Origin: Streptomyces sp. B21-083
Lineage (GTDB): Bacteria > Actinomycetota > Actinomycetes > Streptomycetales > Streptomycetaceae
Length of the DNA: 64,000 nt
Direction: 5' to 3'
NCBI RefSeq assembly: GCF_036898825.1
Contig: NZ_JARUND010000001.1
Location: 5,022,001 to 5,086,000 of the forward strand
Part shown: one piece after another, positions 52,348-61,462 of the stretch
Layout: every line of letters begins with the position of its first letter
How positions within the stretch are numbered: position 1 is the stretch's first letter
Program-made: the position numbers and the translations under genes
The notes under the pieces: model-generated
What the model saw: only the letters and a program-made list of their open reading frames with translations
The model's database searches: none
What the model was told of the DNA's origin: nothing

Positions 52348-54050
52348 GCCTGGCGGCGGACCTCCACCACCCGGAAGCGGTTCGCCACGAACGCGCCGTC
52401 GCACAGCGCCGCGTTCGCCGCCGGGTTGCCGCCCGAGCCGTGGAAGTCGGAGAAGGCGGCCGTCTGGTTGACGTACACCCCGCCGGTCAGGTTCAGCGAC
52501 AGCTGGGCGCACTCCTCCAGGCAGGCCTCCTGGACGGCCCGCTCGAACTCCGGGTCGGTCGTGTACGCGCCGACCGTCATCGCGCCCTTGTCGCGGATCG
52601 TCCGGCGCAGCAACTCCACGGCGTCCGCCGCCGAGTCGACCGCGACGGCGAAGGAGACCGGCCCGAAGCACTCGCTCATGTAGGCGGCCTCGGAGTCCGC
52701 CCCGTCCCAGTATTTCCGCGCGCCGTCCAGCTTCACGACGACGGGCGTACGGACCACCGCTTCGGGGAAGTCCGGGTTCACGACCTCCCGTGAGGCCAGG
52801 GCGACTTCGCCGAGCCCGGCCGCCGCCTCCAGGCGGGCCTTCACATCGGGGTTGACGATCGCGCCCAGCAGCCCGTTCGCTCGCGCGTCGTCGCCCAGGA
52901 GCCCGCCCACCGCGGCGGCGAGACCGGTGACCACCTCGTCGTACGACTTGTGGCCCTCCTCCGTACGGATGCCGTCGCGGGGGATGAGGAGGTTCTGCGG
53001 GGTGGTGCACATCTGGCCGCTGTACAGGGAGAGGGAGAAGGCGAGGTTCGACAGCATGCCCTTGTAATTGTCGGTCGACTCCACGATCACCGTGTTGACG
53101 CCGGCCTTCTCCGTGTAGACCTGCGCCTGGCGGGCGTTGGTCTCCAGCCAGTCGCCGAACGACGTCGAGCCCGTGTAGTCGATGACGCGGATCTCGGGGC
53201 GGGTCGCCAGTGTCTTGGCGATGCCCTCGCCGGGCCGCTCGGCCGCCAGTGCCACCAGGTTCGGGTCGAAGCCGGCCTCCGTCAGGACCTCGCGCGCGAT
53301 GGCGACCGTCAGCGCGAGCGGCAGTACCGCGCGCGGGTGGGGCTTCACGAGGACCGCGTTGCCCGTGGCCAGGGACGCGAACAGGCCCGGGTAGCCGTTC
53401 CACGTGGGGAAGGTGTTGCAGCCGATGAGGAGGGCGATGCCGCGCGGGACCGGCGTGAACTCCTTCGTGAGGGCAAGCGGGTCGCGCTTGCCCTGGGGCT
53501 TGGACCACTCCGCGGTGCCCGGGGCGCGGACCTGCTCCGCGTACGCGTAGGCCACCGCTTCCAGGCCGCGGTCCTGGGCGTGCGGGCCACCCGCCTGGAA
53601 CGCCATCATGAAGGCCTGGCCGCTGGTGTGCATGACCGCGTGCGCGAACTCGTGCGTCCGGCCGCTGATCCGCCTGAGGATCTCCAGACAGACCATCGCG
53701 CGGACCTCCGCGCCCGCGTCGCGCCAGGCACCCTGGCCGGCCTTCATGGCGGGCAGCAGCACGTCGACGTCCGCGTGCGGGTAGGTGACGCCGAGGCCGA
53801 TGCCGTACGGAGACACCTCGCCGCCCACCCAGTCGTCCGTGCCGGGCTGACCGAGGTCGAGGCGGGTGTTCAGGACGGCGTCGAAGGCGGCCTTGCCGGC
53901 GGCCAGGTCAAGGCTGCCGTCCTCCCCGTACGCCTTGGGGTGTTCGGGGTGCGGGGACCAGTACGCGCGCGTGCGGATCGCTTCCAGCGCCTGGTCGAGG
54001 GTGGGCCGGTGCTGGGCGATCAGCTGGTGCGCGGTGAGTTCGGCGGCCAT
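52344..54050 (-). CDS. paaN: Phenylacetic acid degradation protein PaaN (aldehyde dehydrogenase family)
   Basis: 568 residues from ATG 54050. Aldehyde-dehydrogenase fold with cofactor-binding VPRGIALLIGCNTFPTWNGY, VLVKPHPRAVLP, VIDYTGSTSFGDWLETN and the catalytic Cys C348 in SLYSGQMCTTPQN. The length fits the actinobacterial PaaN type. In ring-opening phenylacetate catabolism this family oxidises the aldehyde product, but here no paaABCDE genes are in view, so the actual substrate may be another aldehyde. Divergent from the hydroxyacyl-CoA dehydrogenase gene across an operator-like palindrome. Confidence 0.88.
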   Translation of the reverse strand: MAAELTAHQLIAQHRPTLDQALEAIRTRAYWSPHPEHPKAYGEDGSLDLAAGKAAFDAVLNTRLDLGQPGTDDWVGGEVSPYGIGLGVTYPHADVDVLLPAMKAGQGAWRDAGAEVRAMVCLEILRRISGRTHEFAHAVMHTSGQAFMMAFQAGGPHAQDRGLEAVAYAYAEQVRAPGTAEWSKPQGKRDPLALTKEFTPVPRGIALLIGCNTFPTWNGYPGLFASLATGNAVLVKPHPRAVLPLALTVAIAREVLTEAGFDPNLVALAAERPGEGIAKTLATRPEIRVIDYTGSTSFGDWLETNARQAQVYTEKAGVNTVIVESTDNYKGMLSNLAFSLSLYSGQMCTTPQNLLIPRDGIRTEEGHKSYDEVVTGLAAAVGGLLGDDARANGLLGAIVNPDVKARLEAAAGLGEVALASREVVNPDFPEAVVRTPVVVKLDGARKYWDGADSEAAYMSECFGPVSFAVAVDSAADAVELLRRTIRDKGAMTVGAYTTDPEFERAVQEACLEECAQLSLNLTGGVYVNQTAAFSDFHGSGGNPAANAALCDGAFVANRFRVVEVRRQA

Positions 54051-54130
54051 CAGGGGGACCAACTCCTCGTCTCAAGAGCACTTCGTTGAGCTCATGACCT
54101 GGGCAGAAAAGGCACGACAGAGCTAGAGTA

Positions 54131-54144
54131 ACCGAACGATCGGT
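54131..54144. promoter_or_regulatory. TetR-type operator candidate 2 (ACCGAACGATCGGT)
   Basis: Palindrome centred in the 150-base divergent region between paaN and the hydroxyacyl-CoA dehydrogenase gene. It could control both directions. The TetR gene is the last gene of the rightward unit. Confidence 0.75.
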
Positions 54145-54200
54145 CGGGACAAGGGGGTCCGCCGCATCTGTGGACAACCTCGTGCGGGAGGATCGCGCAC

Positions 54201-55715
54201 ATGACTGCACTCGACCTCAGCAGCCCCGTGGCCGTCGTCGGCACCGGCACCATGGGCCAGGGCATCGCCCAGGTCGCGCTGGTCGCCGGTCATCACGTAC
54301 GGCTGTTCGACGCCGCGCCGGGACGGGCCCAGGACGCCGCTGACGCGATCGGCGCGCGGCTCGACCGGCTCGTCGAGAAGGACCGGATGACGGTGGCCGA
54401 CCGGGACGCCGCGCGGGGCCGGCTGCACGCCGCCGGGAACCTCGCCGAACTCGCCGACTGCTCCCTCGTCGTGGAGGCCGTCCTCGAACGGCTCGACGTG
54501 AAGCAGGAGCTGATGCGCGCCCTGGAGGACGTGGTCGACGACGACTGTCTGCTCGCCACCAACACCTCCTCCCTGTCCGTCACCGCCATCGGGGGCGCCC
54601 TGCGCAACCCCGGGCGGCTCGTCGGGCTGCACTTCTTCAACCCGGCCCCGCTGCTGCCCCTCGTGGAGGTCGTCTCCGGGTTCGCCACCGACGTCACGTC
54701 GGCCACGCGCGCGTACGAGATGGCCCGCGCCTGGGGCAAGACGCCGGTCGCCTGCGCCGACACCCCCGGCTTCATCGTCAACCGTCTCGCCCGGCCCTTC
54801 TACGCGGAGGCCTTCGCGGCGTACGAGGCCCAGTCGGCCGATCCCGCCACCATCGACGCGGTGCTGCGCGACTGCGGCGGGTTCATGATGGGCGCGTTCG
54901 AGCTGACCGACCTGATCGGGCAGGACGTCAACGAGGCCGTCACCCACTCCGTGTGGCAGGCCTTCTTCCACGACGTGCGGTTCACGCCCTCACTCGCCCA
55001 GCGCCGGCTCGTCGAGTCGGGCCGGCTCGGCCGGAAGACCGGCCAGGGCTGGTACGAGTACGGGGACGACGCCGAGCGCGCCGAACCGCACACCGCGGAA
55101 CCGGCCCAGCCGCCCGCGTACGTCGTCGCCGAGGGCGACCTGGGTCCCGCGGCCGATCTCCTCGCGCTGATCCGTGAGGCGGGCATTCCCGTCCGTGAGG
55201 ACGAGGAGGACCACGGCACCCGGCTGGTGCTGCCGAGCGGCGGTCAGCTGGTCCTCGCCGACGGACAGACCAGCGTCGAGTTCCGGGACGTCGTCTACTT
55301 CGACCTCGCCATCGACTACCGCCGGGCCACCCGGATGGCCGTGTCCGCCTCCCAGGACACCCAGGCGCAGACCCTCTCCGAGGCCATCGGCCTCTTCCAG
55401 GCGCTCGGCAAGGACGTCAGCGTCCTCGGGGACGCCCCCGGCATGATCGTCGCCCGTACGGTGGCCCGGATAGTCGACCTCGCGCACGACGCCGTCGCCA
55501 AGGGCGTCGCTACCGAGGAGGACGTCGACACGGCGATGCGCCTCGGGGTCAACTACCCGCTCGGGCCGTTCGAGTGGAGCCGCCGGCTCGGCCGGAGCTG
55601 GGCGCACGAGATCCTCGACGAACTGCACCAACGCGACCCGAGCGGACGGTACGCGCCGTCCCTCGCGCTCTACCGCCACGCGTACGCCACCGACAAGCGG
55701 GAGGGCACCCCATGA
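54201..55715 (+). CDS. paaH: 3-hydroxyacyl-CoA dehydrogenase (PaaH type)
   Basis: 504 residues from ATG 54201. Two-domain dehydrogenase: NAD-binding GTGTMG (14-19), LATNTSSLSVTAI and LVGLHFFNPAPLLPLVEVV with the catalytic His and Glu, then two consecutive C-terminal dimerisation domains (residues about 185-290 and 370-490), the long PaaH-like form. Oxidises 3-hydroxyacyl-CoA to 3-ketoacyl-CoA. It overlaps the TetR gene by ATGA. Confidence 0.88.
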   Translation: MTALDLSSPVAVVGTGTMGQGIAQVALVAGHHVRLFDAAPGRAQDAADAIGARLDRLVEKDRMTVADRDAARGRLHAAGNLAELADCSLVVEAVLERLDVKQELMRALEDVVDDDCLLATNTSSLSVTAIGGALRNPGRLVGLHFFNPAPLLPLVEVVSGFATDVTSATRAYEMARAWGKTPVACADTPGFIVNRLARPFYAEAFAAYEAQSADPATIDAVLRDCGGFMMGAFELTDLIGQDVNEAVTHSVWQAFFHDVRFTPSLAQRRLVESGRLGRKTGQGWYEYGDDAERAEPHTAEPAQPPAYVVAEGDLGPAADLLALIREAGIPVREDEEDHGTRLVLPSGGQLVLADGQTSVEFRDVVYFDLAIDYRRATRMAVSASQDTQAQTLSEAIGLFQALGKDVSVLGDAPGMIVARTVARIVDLAHDAVAKGVATEEDVDTAMRLGVNYPLGPFEWSRRLGRSWAHEILDELHQRDPSGRYAPSLALYRHAYATDKREGTP

Positions 55716-56302
55716 CCACCGCCAAGCGCGACACGTACACCCCGCAGACGCTGCTCCAGGTCGCCGTCCAGGTGTTCAACGAGCGCGGTTACGACGGCAC
55801 CTCCATGGAGCACCTCTCCAAGGCCGCGGGCATCTCCAAGTCGTCGATCTACCACCACGTCACCGGTAAGGAGGAGCTGCTGCGGCTGGCCGTCAGCCGG
55901 GCGCTGGACGGCCTCTTCGGGATCCTCGACGAGGAGCACGCGCGCGTGGGGCCCGCCGCCGGACGCCTGGAGTACGTCGTACGGCGGATGGTCGAGGTGC
56001 TCATCGCGGAACTGCCGTACGTGACGCTGCTGCTGCGGGTGCGCGGCAACACCGGCACCGAGCGCTGGGCCCTGGAACGGCGCCGCGACTTCGACCACCG
56101 GGTGGCCGAACTGCTCAAGGCCGCCGCCGCCGAGGGGGACATACGCGGTGACGTGGAGGTGCGGCTCGCGACCCGACTCGTCTTCGGGATGATCAACTCG
56201 GTCGTGGAGTGGTACCGCCCGGACGGGCGCGGCATGGGCGAGCGGGAGGTCGCCGACGCGGTGGCGCGGCTGGTGTTCGGGGGGCTGCGCCACCCGGAGT
56301 GA
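55712..56302 (+). CDS. TetR-family regulator of the acyl-CoA/phenylacetate genes
   Basis: 196 residues from ATG 55712. N-terminal HTH (YTPQTLLQVAVQVFNERGYD then MEHLSKAAGISKSSIYHHVT) and a helical ligand-binding domain. Co-translated with the dehydrogenase gene, so it is autoregulated if the operator at 54131-54144 is its site. Likely ligand an acyl- or aryl-CoA, by analogy with PaaR/FadR-type TetR proteins. Three matching palindromes in this window are candidates for its regulon. Confidence 0.85.
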   Translation: MTTAKRDTYTPQTLLQVAVQVFNERGYDGTSMEHLSKAAGISKSSIYHHVTGKEELLRLAVSRALDGLFGILDEEHARVGPAAGRLEYVVRRMVEVLIAELPYVTLLLRVRGNTGTERWALERRRDFDHRVAELLKAAAAEGDIRGDVEVRLATRLVFGMINSVVEWYRPDGRGMGEREVADAVARLVFGGLRHPE

Positions 56303-56320
56303 GCCCCCCGTAGAGGTGAC

Positions 56321-56821
56321 TCAGGTCTGCGGTTCCAGGTCCTCCGCCTCGAACACCAGGAGGGTGCGCGTGCTGAGCACCTCCGGGATCGCCTGCAGGC
56401 GCATCAGCACCAGCTCGCGCAGCGCCTTGTTGTCGGGGGTGTGGACCAGCAGGAGTACGTCGAAGTCACCGCCCACCAGGGCGATGTGGTCGGCGCCGGG
56501 GAGCTGTCTCAGCTGCTCGCGGACCGTGCGCCAGGAGTTCTGCACGATCTTCAGGGTGACGTACGCCGATGTGCCCTGTCCGGCGCGCTCGTGGTCCACG
56601 CGGGCGCCGAAGCCCCGGATCACGCCGTCCTCGATGAGGCGGTTGATGCGCGCGTAGGCGTTGGCCCGCGAAACGTGGACGTGCTCGGCCACGGAACGGA
56701 TCGAGGCGCGGCCGTCCGCTTGGAGCATCTGCAGGATGTCCTGATCAATGGCGTCCAGCGGGCGCGGGGGCGGCGGGGTGTTGCCGCCTTCCGGGCGTTC
56801 GGCCATTTGTTCAGGTGCCAT
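56321..56821 (-). CDS. Lrp/AsnC-family transcriptional regulator
   Basis: 166 residues from ATG 56821 (ATG 56842 possible). The HTH is in LDAIDQDILQMLQADGRASI ... VHVSRANAYARINRLIEDG, and the C-terminal effector-sensing domain contains VGGDFDVLLLVHTPDNKALR. It is divergent from the oxoacid dehydrogenase operon, so its likely target is that promoter and its likely ligand an amino acid or branched-chain 2-oxoacid. Confidence 0.88.
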   Translation of the reverse strand: MAPEQMAERPEGGNTPPPPRPLDAIDQDILQMLQADGRASIRSVAEHVHVSRANAYARINRLIEDGVIRGFGARVDHERAGQGTSAYVTLKIVQNSWRTVREQLRQLPGADHIALVGGDFDVLLLVHTPDNKALRELVLMRLQAIPEVLSTRTLLVFEAEDLEPQT

Positions 56822-56922
56822 GTCCCCCCGCTTCCCTTTCATGGACGTACTGCGTCCATCTCAGGCTGTGGAGAACCGTTTGTCCACAGCCTGGCGGTGC
56901 CTGTAGCCAAAATGTGCCGACG

Positions 56923-56936
56923 ACCGAACAATCGGT
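56923..56936. promoter_or_regulatory. TetR-type operator candidate 3 (ACCGAACAATCGGT)
   Basis: Palindrome 61 bases upstream of the E1-alpha start, between it and the Lrp/AsnC gene. Identical to the 54131 site except for two central bases. Confidence 0.7.
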
Positions 56937-56996
56937 AGGTGAGGCGGGTCACATCCGTGGCGCGCCCGGAGCCGTCTCCCACGAGGAGGTGCCGTC

Positions 56997-58130
56997 ATGA
57001 CGGTCATGGAGCAGCGGGGCGCGTACCGGCCCACGCCGCCGCCCGCCTGGCAGCCCCGTACCGACCCCGCGCCGCTGCTGCCCGACGCGGCTCCGTACCG
57101 CGTCCTCGGCACCGAGGCGGCGGCGCGGGCGGATTCCGGGTTGCTGCGCCGGCTGTACGCGCAGCTGGTGCGCGGGCGCCGGTACAACGCGCAGGCCACC
57201 GCTCTCACCAAGCAGGGCCGGCTCGCCGTGTACCCCTCCAGCGTCGGCCAGGAGGCCTGCGAGGTGGCCGCCGCGCTCGTCCTGGAGGACCGCGACTGGC
57301 TCTTCCCCAGCTACCGGGACACGCTCGCCGTGGTCGCCCGGGGCGTGGACCCGATACAGGCGCTGACGCTGCTGCGCGGCGACTGGCACACCGGGTACAA
57401 CCCGCGTGAGCACCGGGTGGCGCCCCTGTGCACCCCGCTCGCGACGCAGCTGCCGCACGCCGTGGGGCTCGCGCACGCCGCCCGCCTCAAGGGCGACGAC
57501 GTGGTCGCGCTGGCGATGGTCGGCGACGGCGGCACCAGCGAGGGCGACTTCCACGAGGCGCTGAACTTCGCCGCCGTGTGGCAGGCGCCGGTGGTCTTCC
57601 TGGTCCAGAACAACGGCTTCGCGATCTCCGTACCGCTCGCCAAGCAGACCGCCGCCCCGTCGCTGGCCCACAAGGCCGTCGGTTACGGGATGCCGGGCCG
57701 CCTGGTCGACGGCAATGACGCGGTCGCCATGTACGACGTGCTGAGCGAGGCCGTACGTCACGCGCGCGCGGGGGGTGGTCCCACGCTCGTCGAGGCGGTG
57801 ACCTACCGCGTGGAGGCGCACACCAACGCCGACGACGACAAGCGCTACCGGGCCGACTCCGAGGTCACCGCCTGGCGTGAGCACGATCCGATCGACCTCC
57901 TGGAACGGGAGCTCACCGCGCGCGGGCTCCTCGACGAGGACGGCATCAGGGCGGCGCGCGACGACGCCGAGACCCTCGCCGCCGACATGCGCGCCCGGAT
58001 GAACCAGGACCCGGCGCTCGACCCCATGGACCTGTTCGCCCAGGTGTACGCCGAGCCCACCCCGCAACTGCGCGAGCAGCGGGCCCAGCTGCGGGCCGAA
58101 CTCGACGCCGAGGCGGAAGGGACGCACTGA
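56997..58130 (+). CDS. pdhA: 2-oxoacid dehydrogenase E1 component, alpha subunit
   Basis: 377 residues from ATG 56997 behind GAGGTG. Thiamine diphosphate motif GDGGTSEGDFHEALNFAAVW ending in NN, with YPSSVGQEACEVAAALVLED and SYRDTLAVVARG. Decarboxylates a 2-oxoacid (pyruvate or branched-chain) as the first step of the complex. It overlaps the beta-subunit gene (TGATG). The presence of an Lrp/AsnC regulator slightly favours branched-chain substrates, so bkdA is an alternative name. Confidence 0.88.
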   Translation: MTVMEQRGAYRPTPPPAWQPRTDPAPLLPDAAPYRVLGTEAAARADSGLLRRLYAQLVRGRRYNAQATALTKQGRLAVYPSSVGQEACEVAAALVLEDRDWLFPSYRDTLAVVARGVDPIQALTLLRGDWHTGYNPREHRVAPLCTPLATQLPHAVGLAHAARLKGDDVVALAMVGDGGTSEGDFHEALNFAAVWQAPVVFLVQNNGFAISVPLAKQTAAPSLAHKAVGYGMPGRLVDGNDAVAMYDVLSEAVRHARAGGGPTLVEAVTYRVEAHTNADDDKRYRADSEVTAWREHDPIDLLERELTARGLLDEDGIRAARDDAETLAADMRARMNQDPALDPMDLFAQVYAEPTPQLREQRAQLRAELDAEAEGTH

Positions 58131-59134
58131 TGACGACCGTCGCCCTCAAACCGGCCACCATGGCGCAGGCCCTCACGCGCGCGATGCGCGACGCCATGGC
58201 GACCGACCCCACCGTGCACGTCATGGGTGAGGACGTCGGCACCCTCGGCGGGGTCTTCCGGGTCACCGACGGGCTCGCCAAGGAATTCGGCGAGGACCGC
58301 TGTACGGACACCCCGCTGGCCGAGGCGGGCATCCTCGGGGCGGCCGTCGGCATGGCCATGTACGGCCTGCGCCCGGTCGTGGAGATGCAGTTCGACGCGT
58401 TCGCCTACCCCGCGTTCGAGCAGCTGATCTCGCACGTCTCCCGGATGCGCAACCGCACGCGCGGGGCCATGCCTCTGCCGATCACCGTCCGGGTGCCCTA
58501 CGGCGGCGGCATCGGCGGAGTCGAACACCACAGCGATTCCTCCGAGGCCTACTACATGGCGACCCCAGGTCTCCATGTCGTCACGCCCGCCACGGTCGCC
58601 GACGCGTACGGCCTGCTGCGGGCGGCCATCGCCTCCGACGACCCGGTGGTCTTCCTGGAGCCCAAGCGTCTGTACTGGTCGAAGGACTCCTGGAACCCGG
58701 ACGAGCCGTCGGCCGTTGAACCGATCGGACGCGCGGTGGTGCGGCGCCCGGGCCGCAGCGCCACACTCATCACGTACGGGCCGTCCCTGCCCGTCTGCCT
58801 GGAGGCGGCGAAGGCGGCGGAAGCGGAGGGCTGGGACCTGGAGGTCGTCGACCTGCGCTCGCTGGTCCCGTTCGACGACGAGACGGTGTGCGCCTCGGTA
58901 CGGCGGACCGGGCGCGCCCTGGTCGTCCATGAGTCGGGCGGTTTCGGCGGCCCCGGCGGGGAGATCGCGGCCCGCGTCACGGAGCGCTGCTTCCACCACC
59001 TGGAGGCGCCGGTGCTGCGTGTCGCCGGGTTCGACATCCCGTACCCGCCGCCGATGCTGGAGCGGCACCACCTGCCCGGCGTCGACCGTGTCCTGGACGC
59101 CGTGGGACGGCTGCAGTGGGAGGCGGAACGTTGA
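58130..59134 (+). CDS. pdhB: 2-oxoacid dehydrogenase E1 component, beta subunit
   Basis: 334 residues from ATG 58130. Typical E1-beta: VMGEDVGTLGGVFRVTDGLA, TPLAEAGILGAAVGMAMYGL, VVEMQFDAFAYPAFEQLISH, and the C-terminal transketolase domain with LEVVDLRSLVPFDDETVCAS. Forms the heterotetramer with the alpha subunit. The stop overlaps the E2 start (TGATG). Confidence 0.92.
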   Translation: MTTVALKPATMAQALTRAMRDAMATDPTVHVMGEDVGTLGGVFRVTDGLAKEFGEDRCTDTPLAEAGILGAAVGMAMYGLRPVVEMQFDAFAYPAFEQLISHVSRMRNRTRGAMPLPITVRVPYGGGIGGVEHHSDSSEAYYMATPGLHVVTPATVADAYGLLRAAIASDDPVVFLEPKRLYWSKDSWNPDEPSAVEPIGRAVVRRPGRSATLITYGPSLPVCLEAAKAAEAEGWDLEVVDLRSLVPFDDETVCASVRRTGRALVVHESGGFGGPGGEIAARVTERCFHHLEAPVLRVAGFDIPYPPPMLERHHLPGVDRVLDAVGRLQWEAER

Positions 59135-60468
59135 TGGCACAGGTACTGGAGTTCAGGCTCCCCGACCTCGGCGAGGGACTCACCGAGGCGCTGATCGTGC
59201 GCTGGCTGGTCGAGGTCGGCGAGGTCGTCGCCGTCGACCAGCCGGTCGTCGAGGTCGAGACGGCCAAGGCGATGGTCGACGTGCCGTGCCCCTACGGAGG
59301 TGTCGTCACCGCCCGCTTCGGCGAGGAGGGCACCGAACTGCCCGTCGGTTCACCCCTGGTGACGGTCGCGGTCGGGACACCGGCCCACCCCGACCCCGCC
59401 GGTGACACGGCCGAGGGCTCCGGGAACGTGCTCGTGGGATACGGCACGTCCGAGGCGCCCGCACGGCGGCGGAGGGTACGGCGGGACCAGGCGGCGCCCG
59501 CCGCCCCGCAGGCCCTCAGGGACGGGGCCGTACAGTCCCCCGCCCCTGTCCCCGCTCCGGCGCGCGCTCCGGTGGACGGTCCCGTACCGGTCATCTCGCC
59601 GCTCGTCCGCAGGCTCGCCCGCGAGAACGGCCTGGATCTGCGGGAGTTGGCGGGCTCCGGGCCCGACGGACTGATCCTGCGCGCCGACGTGGAGCGCGCC
59701 CTTCGCGATGGCGCCACGCGACCCGGGGCGCCGGCCCCGACCGCGGGCCCGGTGCCTGTCGCGCACCCCGCCACCACCGAGGGCACGCGCGTCCCCCTGA
59801 AAGGGATCCGCGGTGCCGTCGCCGACAAGCTCTCCCGCAGCCGGCGCGAGATCCCGGACGCGACCTGCTGGGTGGACGCCGACGCGACGGAACTGATGCA
59901 CGCGCGCGCGTGGATGAACACGGGCGGGGCCGCGAAGATCTCCCTCCTCGCCCTGCTGGCCCGGATCTGCACCGCCGCCCTCGCCCGCTACCCCGACCTG
60001 AACTCCACGGTCGACCTGGAGGCCAGGGAGATCGTCCAGCTCGACCGGGTCCACCTCGGCTTCGCCGCGCAGACCGAACGCGGACTGGTCGTCCCCGTCG
60101 TCCGGGACGCACACACCAGGAACGCCGAAGCGCTCAGCGCGGAGATCGCACGACTGACCGAGGCCGCCCGCACCGGCACCCTCACACCGGCCGAACTCAC
60201 CGGCGGGACCTTCACGTTGAACAACTACGGCGTGTTCGGCGTCGACGGCTCCACGCCGATCATCAACCACCCCGAGGCGGCCATGCTCGGCGTCGGCCGG
60301 ATCGTCCCCAAGCCGTGGGTGCACGAGGGTGAACTGGCGGTGCGTCAGGTCGTCCAGCTGTCGTTCACCTTCGACCACCGGGTGTGCGACGGCGGTACCG
60401 CGGGCGGTTTCCTGCGCTATGTGGCGGACTGCGTCGAACAACCGGCGGTGTTGCTGCGCACACTGTGA
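59134..60468 (+). CDS. pdhC: Dihydrolipoamide acyltransferase (E2)
   Basis: 444 residues from ATG 59134. N-terminal lipoyl domain with the lipoylated Lys in VETAKAMVDV (about residue 44), an Ala/Pro-rich linker, a peripheral subunit-binding domain (SPLVRRLARENGLDLRELAG), and the catalytic domain ending FTFDHRVCDGGTAGGFLRYV with the His and Asp of HxxxDG. Transfers the acyl group from E1 to CoA. No E3 gene is next to it. Confidence 0.92.
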   Translation: MAQVLEFRLPDLGEGLTEALIVRWLVEVGEVVAVDQPVVEVETAKAMVDVPCPYGGVVTARFGEEGTELPVGSPLVTVAVGTPAHPDPAGDTAEGSGNVLVGYGTSEAPARRRRVRRDQAAPAAPQALRDGAVQSPAPVPAPARAPVDGPVPVISPLVRRLARENGLDLRELAGSGPDGLILRADVERALRDGATRPGAPAPTAGPVPVAHPATTEGTRVPLKGIRGAVADKLSRSRREIPDATCWVDADATELMHARAWMNTGGAAKISLLALLARICTAALARYPDLNSTVDLEAREIVQLDRVHLGFAAQTERGLVVPVVRDAHTRNAEALSAEIARLTEAARTGTLTPAELTGGTFTLNNYGVFGVDGSTPIINHPEAAMLGVGRIVPKPWVHEGELAVRQVVQLSFTFDHRVCDGGTAGGFLRYVADCVEQPAVLLRTL

Positions 60469-60523
60469 TCGGGGCCGCGCGCGTACGTTCCCCGTGATCG
60501 ACGACGGCCCGCATACTCGGAGG

Positions 60524-61462
60524 GTGACCGCCTACGAGCCCCAGCCCTCCGGGACCCCCGGCGCCGACGGCTACGACGCCGTGGTGCTCGCGGGCGGGGC
60601 CGCCCGGCGGCTCGGCGGCGCCGACAAACCCGGCGTACAGGTGGGCGGGCGGGCGCTGCTCGACCGGGTGCTCGGCGCCTGCGCGGACGCCGGCACCACC
60701 GTGGTCGTGGCCGGCCCCCGGCCCACCACACGGCCCGTGACCTGGGCCCACGAGGACCCGCCGGGCGGCGGACCCGTCGCCGCGCTCGACGCGGGCCTGC
60801 GCCACACCGAGGCCGAGCAGGTCCTCGTACTCTCCGCCGATCTCCCCTTCCTCGAACCGGCGACGGTACGGCGGCTTCTCGGCGCCCTGCGGACGCGTGG
60901 CGCCGAGGGCGCGCTGCTCACCGACACCGGCGGCCGGGACCAGCCGCTCGTGGCCGCGTACCGGGCGTCCGCGCTGCGCCGGGAGCTGGGCGCGCTCGCC
61001 CTCGAACACGGCGGCCTCACCGGCCTGCCGCTGCGCCGGCTGACCGCCGCGCTCGACCTCACCCGTGTCGTGGACCCTGTCGCGTCCTTCGACTGCGACA
61101 CCTGGGAAGACATCGCCGCCGCCAGAGCACGCATCAGGGAGCATGGGCACGTGTTGGACGAATGGATTTCCGCAGCCAAGGACGAACTGGGCATCGACCT
61201 GGACGTCGACACCGGCCTCCTCCTGGACCTCGCCCGCGACGCCGCGCACGGAGTGGCCAGGCCGGCCGCCCCGCTGACGACGTTCCTCGTCGGATACGCG
61301 GCGGGCCGGGCCGGGGGAGGCCCCGAAGCGGTCGCGGAGGCCACCCGTAAGGCCGTCGCCCTCGCACTGCGCTGGGCCGACGAGGCAGCGGCGGAGGCGA
61401 AGCCCGCAGCCGTCGAGCCCGGCGCGAGCCAGGCCCCCGACAGCAGCCCGGACGCCGGATGA
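60524..61462 (+). CDS. MobA-like nucleotidyltransferase fused to DUF6457
   Basis: 312 residues from GTG 60524; GTG 60494 is an alternative, and the start is uncertain because the GGAGGG site is very close. The N-terminal domain (1-195) has the MobA signature LAGGAARRLGGADKPGVQVG and VLVLSADLPFLEP. The C-terminal domain (about 210-290, VLDEWISAAKDELGIDLDVD, FLVGYAAGRAGG) is DUF6457. Predicted to attach GMP or CMP to molybdopterin. It overlaps moeA by ATGA, so both act in molybdenum cofactor synthesis. Confidence 0.85.
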   Translation: MTAYEPQPSGTPGADGYDAVVLAGGAARRLGGADKPGVQVGGRALLDRVLGACADAGTTVVVAGPRPTTRPVTWAHEDPPGGGPVAALDAGLRHTEAEQVLVLSADLPFLEPATVRRLLGALRTRGAEGALLTDTGGRDQPLVAAYRASALRRELGALALEHGGLTGLPLRRLTAALDLTRVVDPVASFDCDTWEDIAAARARIREHGHVLDEWISAAKDELGIDLDVDTGLLLDLARDAAHGVARPAAPLTTFLVGYAAGRAGGGPEAVAEATRKAVALALRWADEAAAEAKPAAVEPGASQAPDSSPDAG

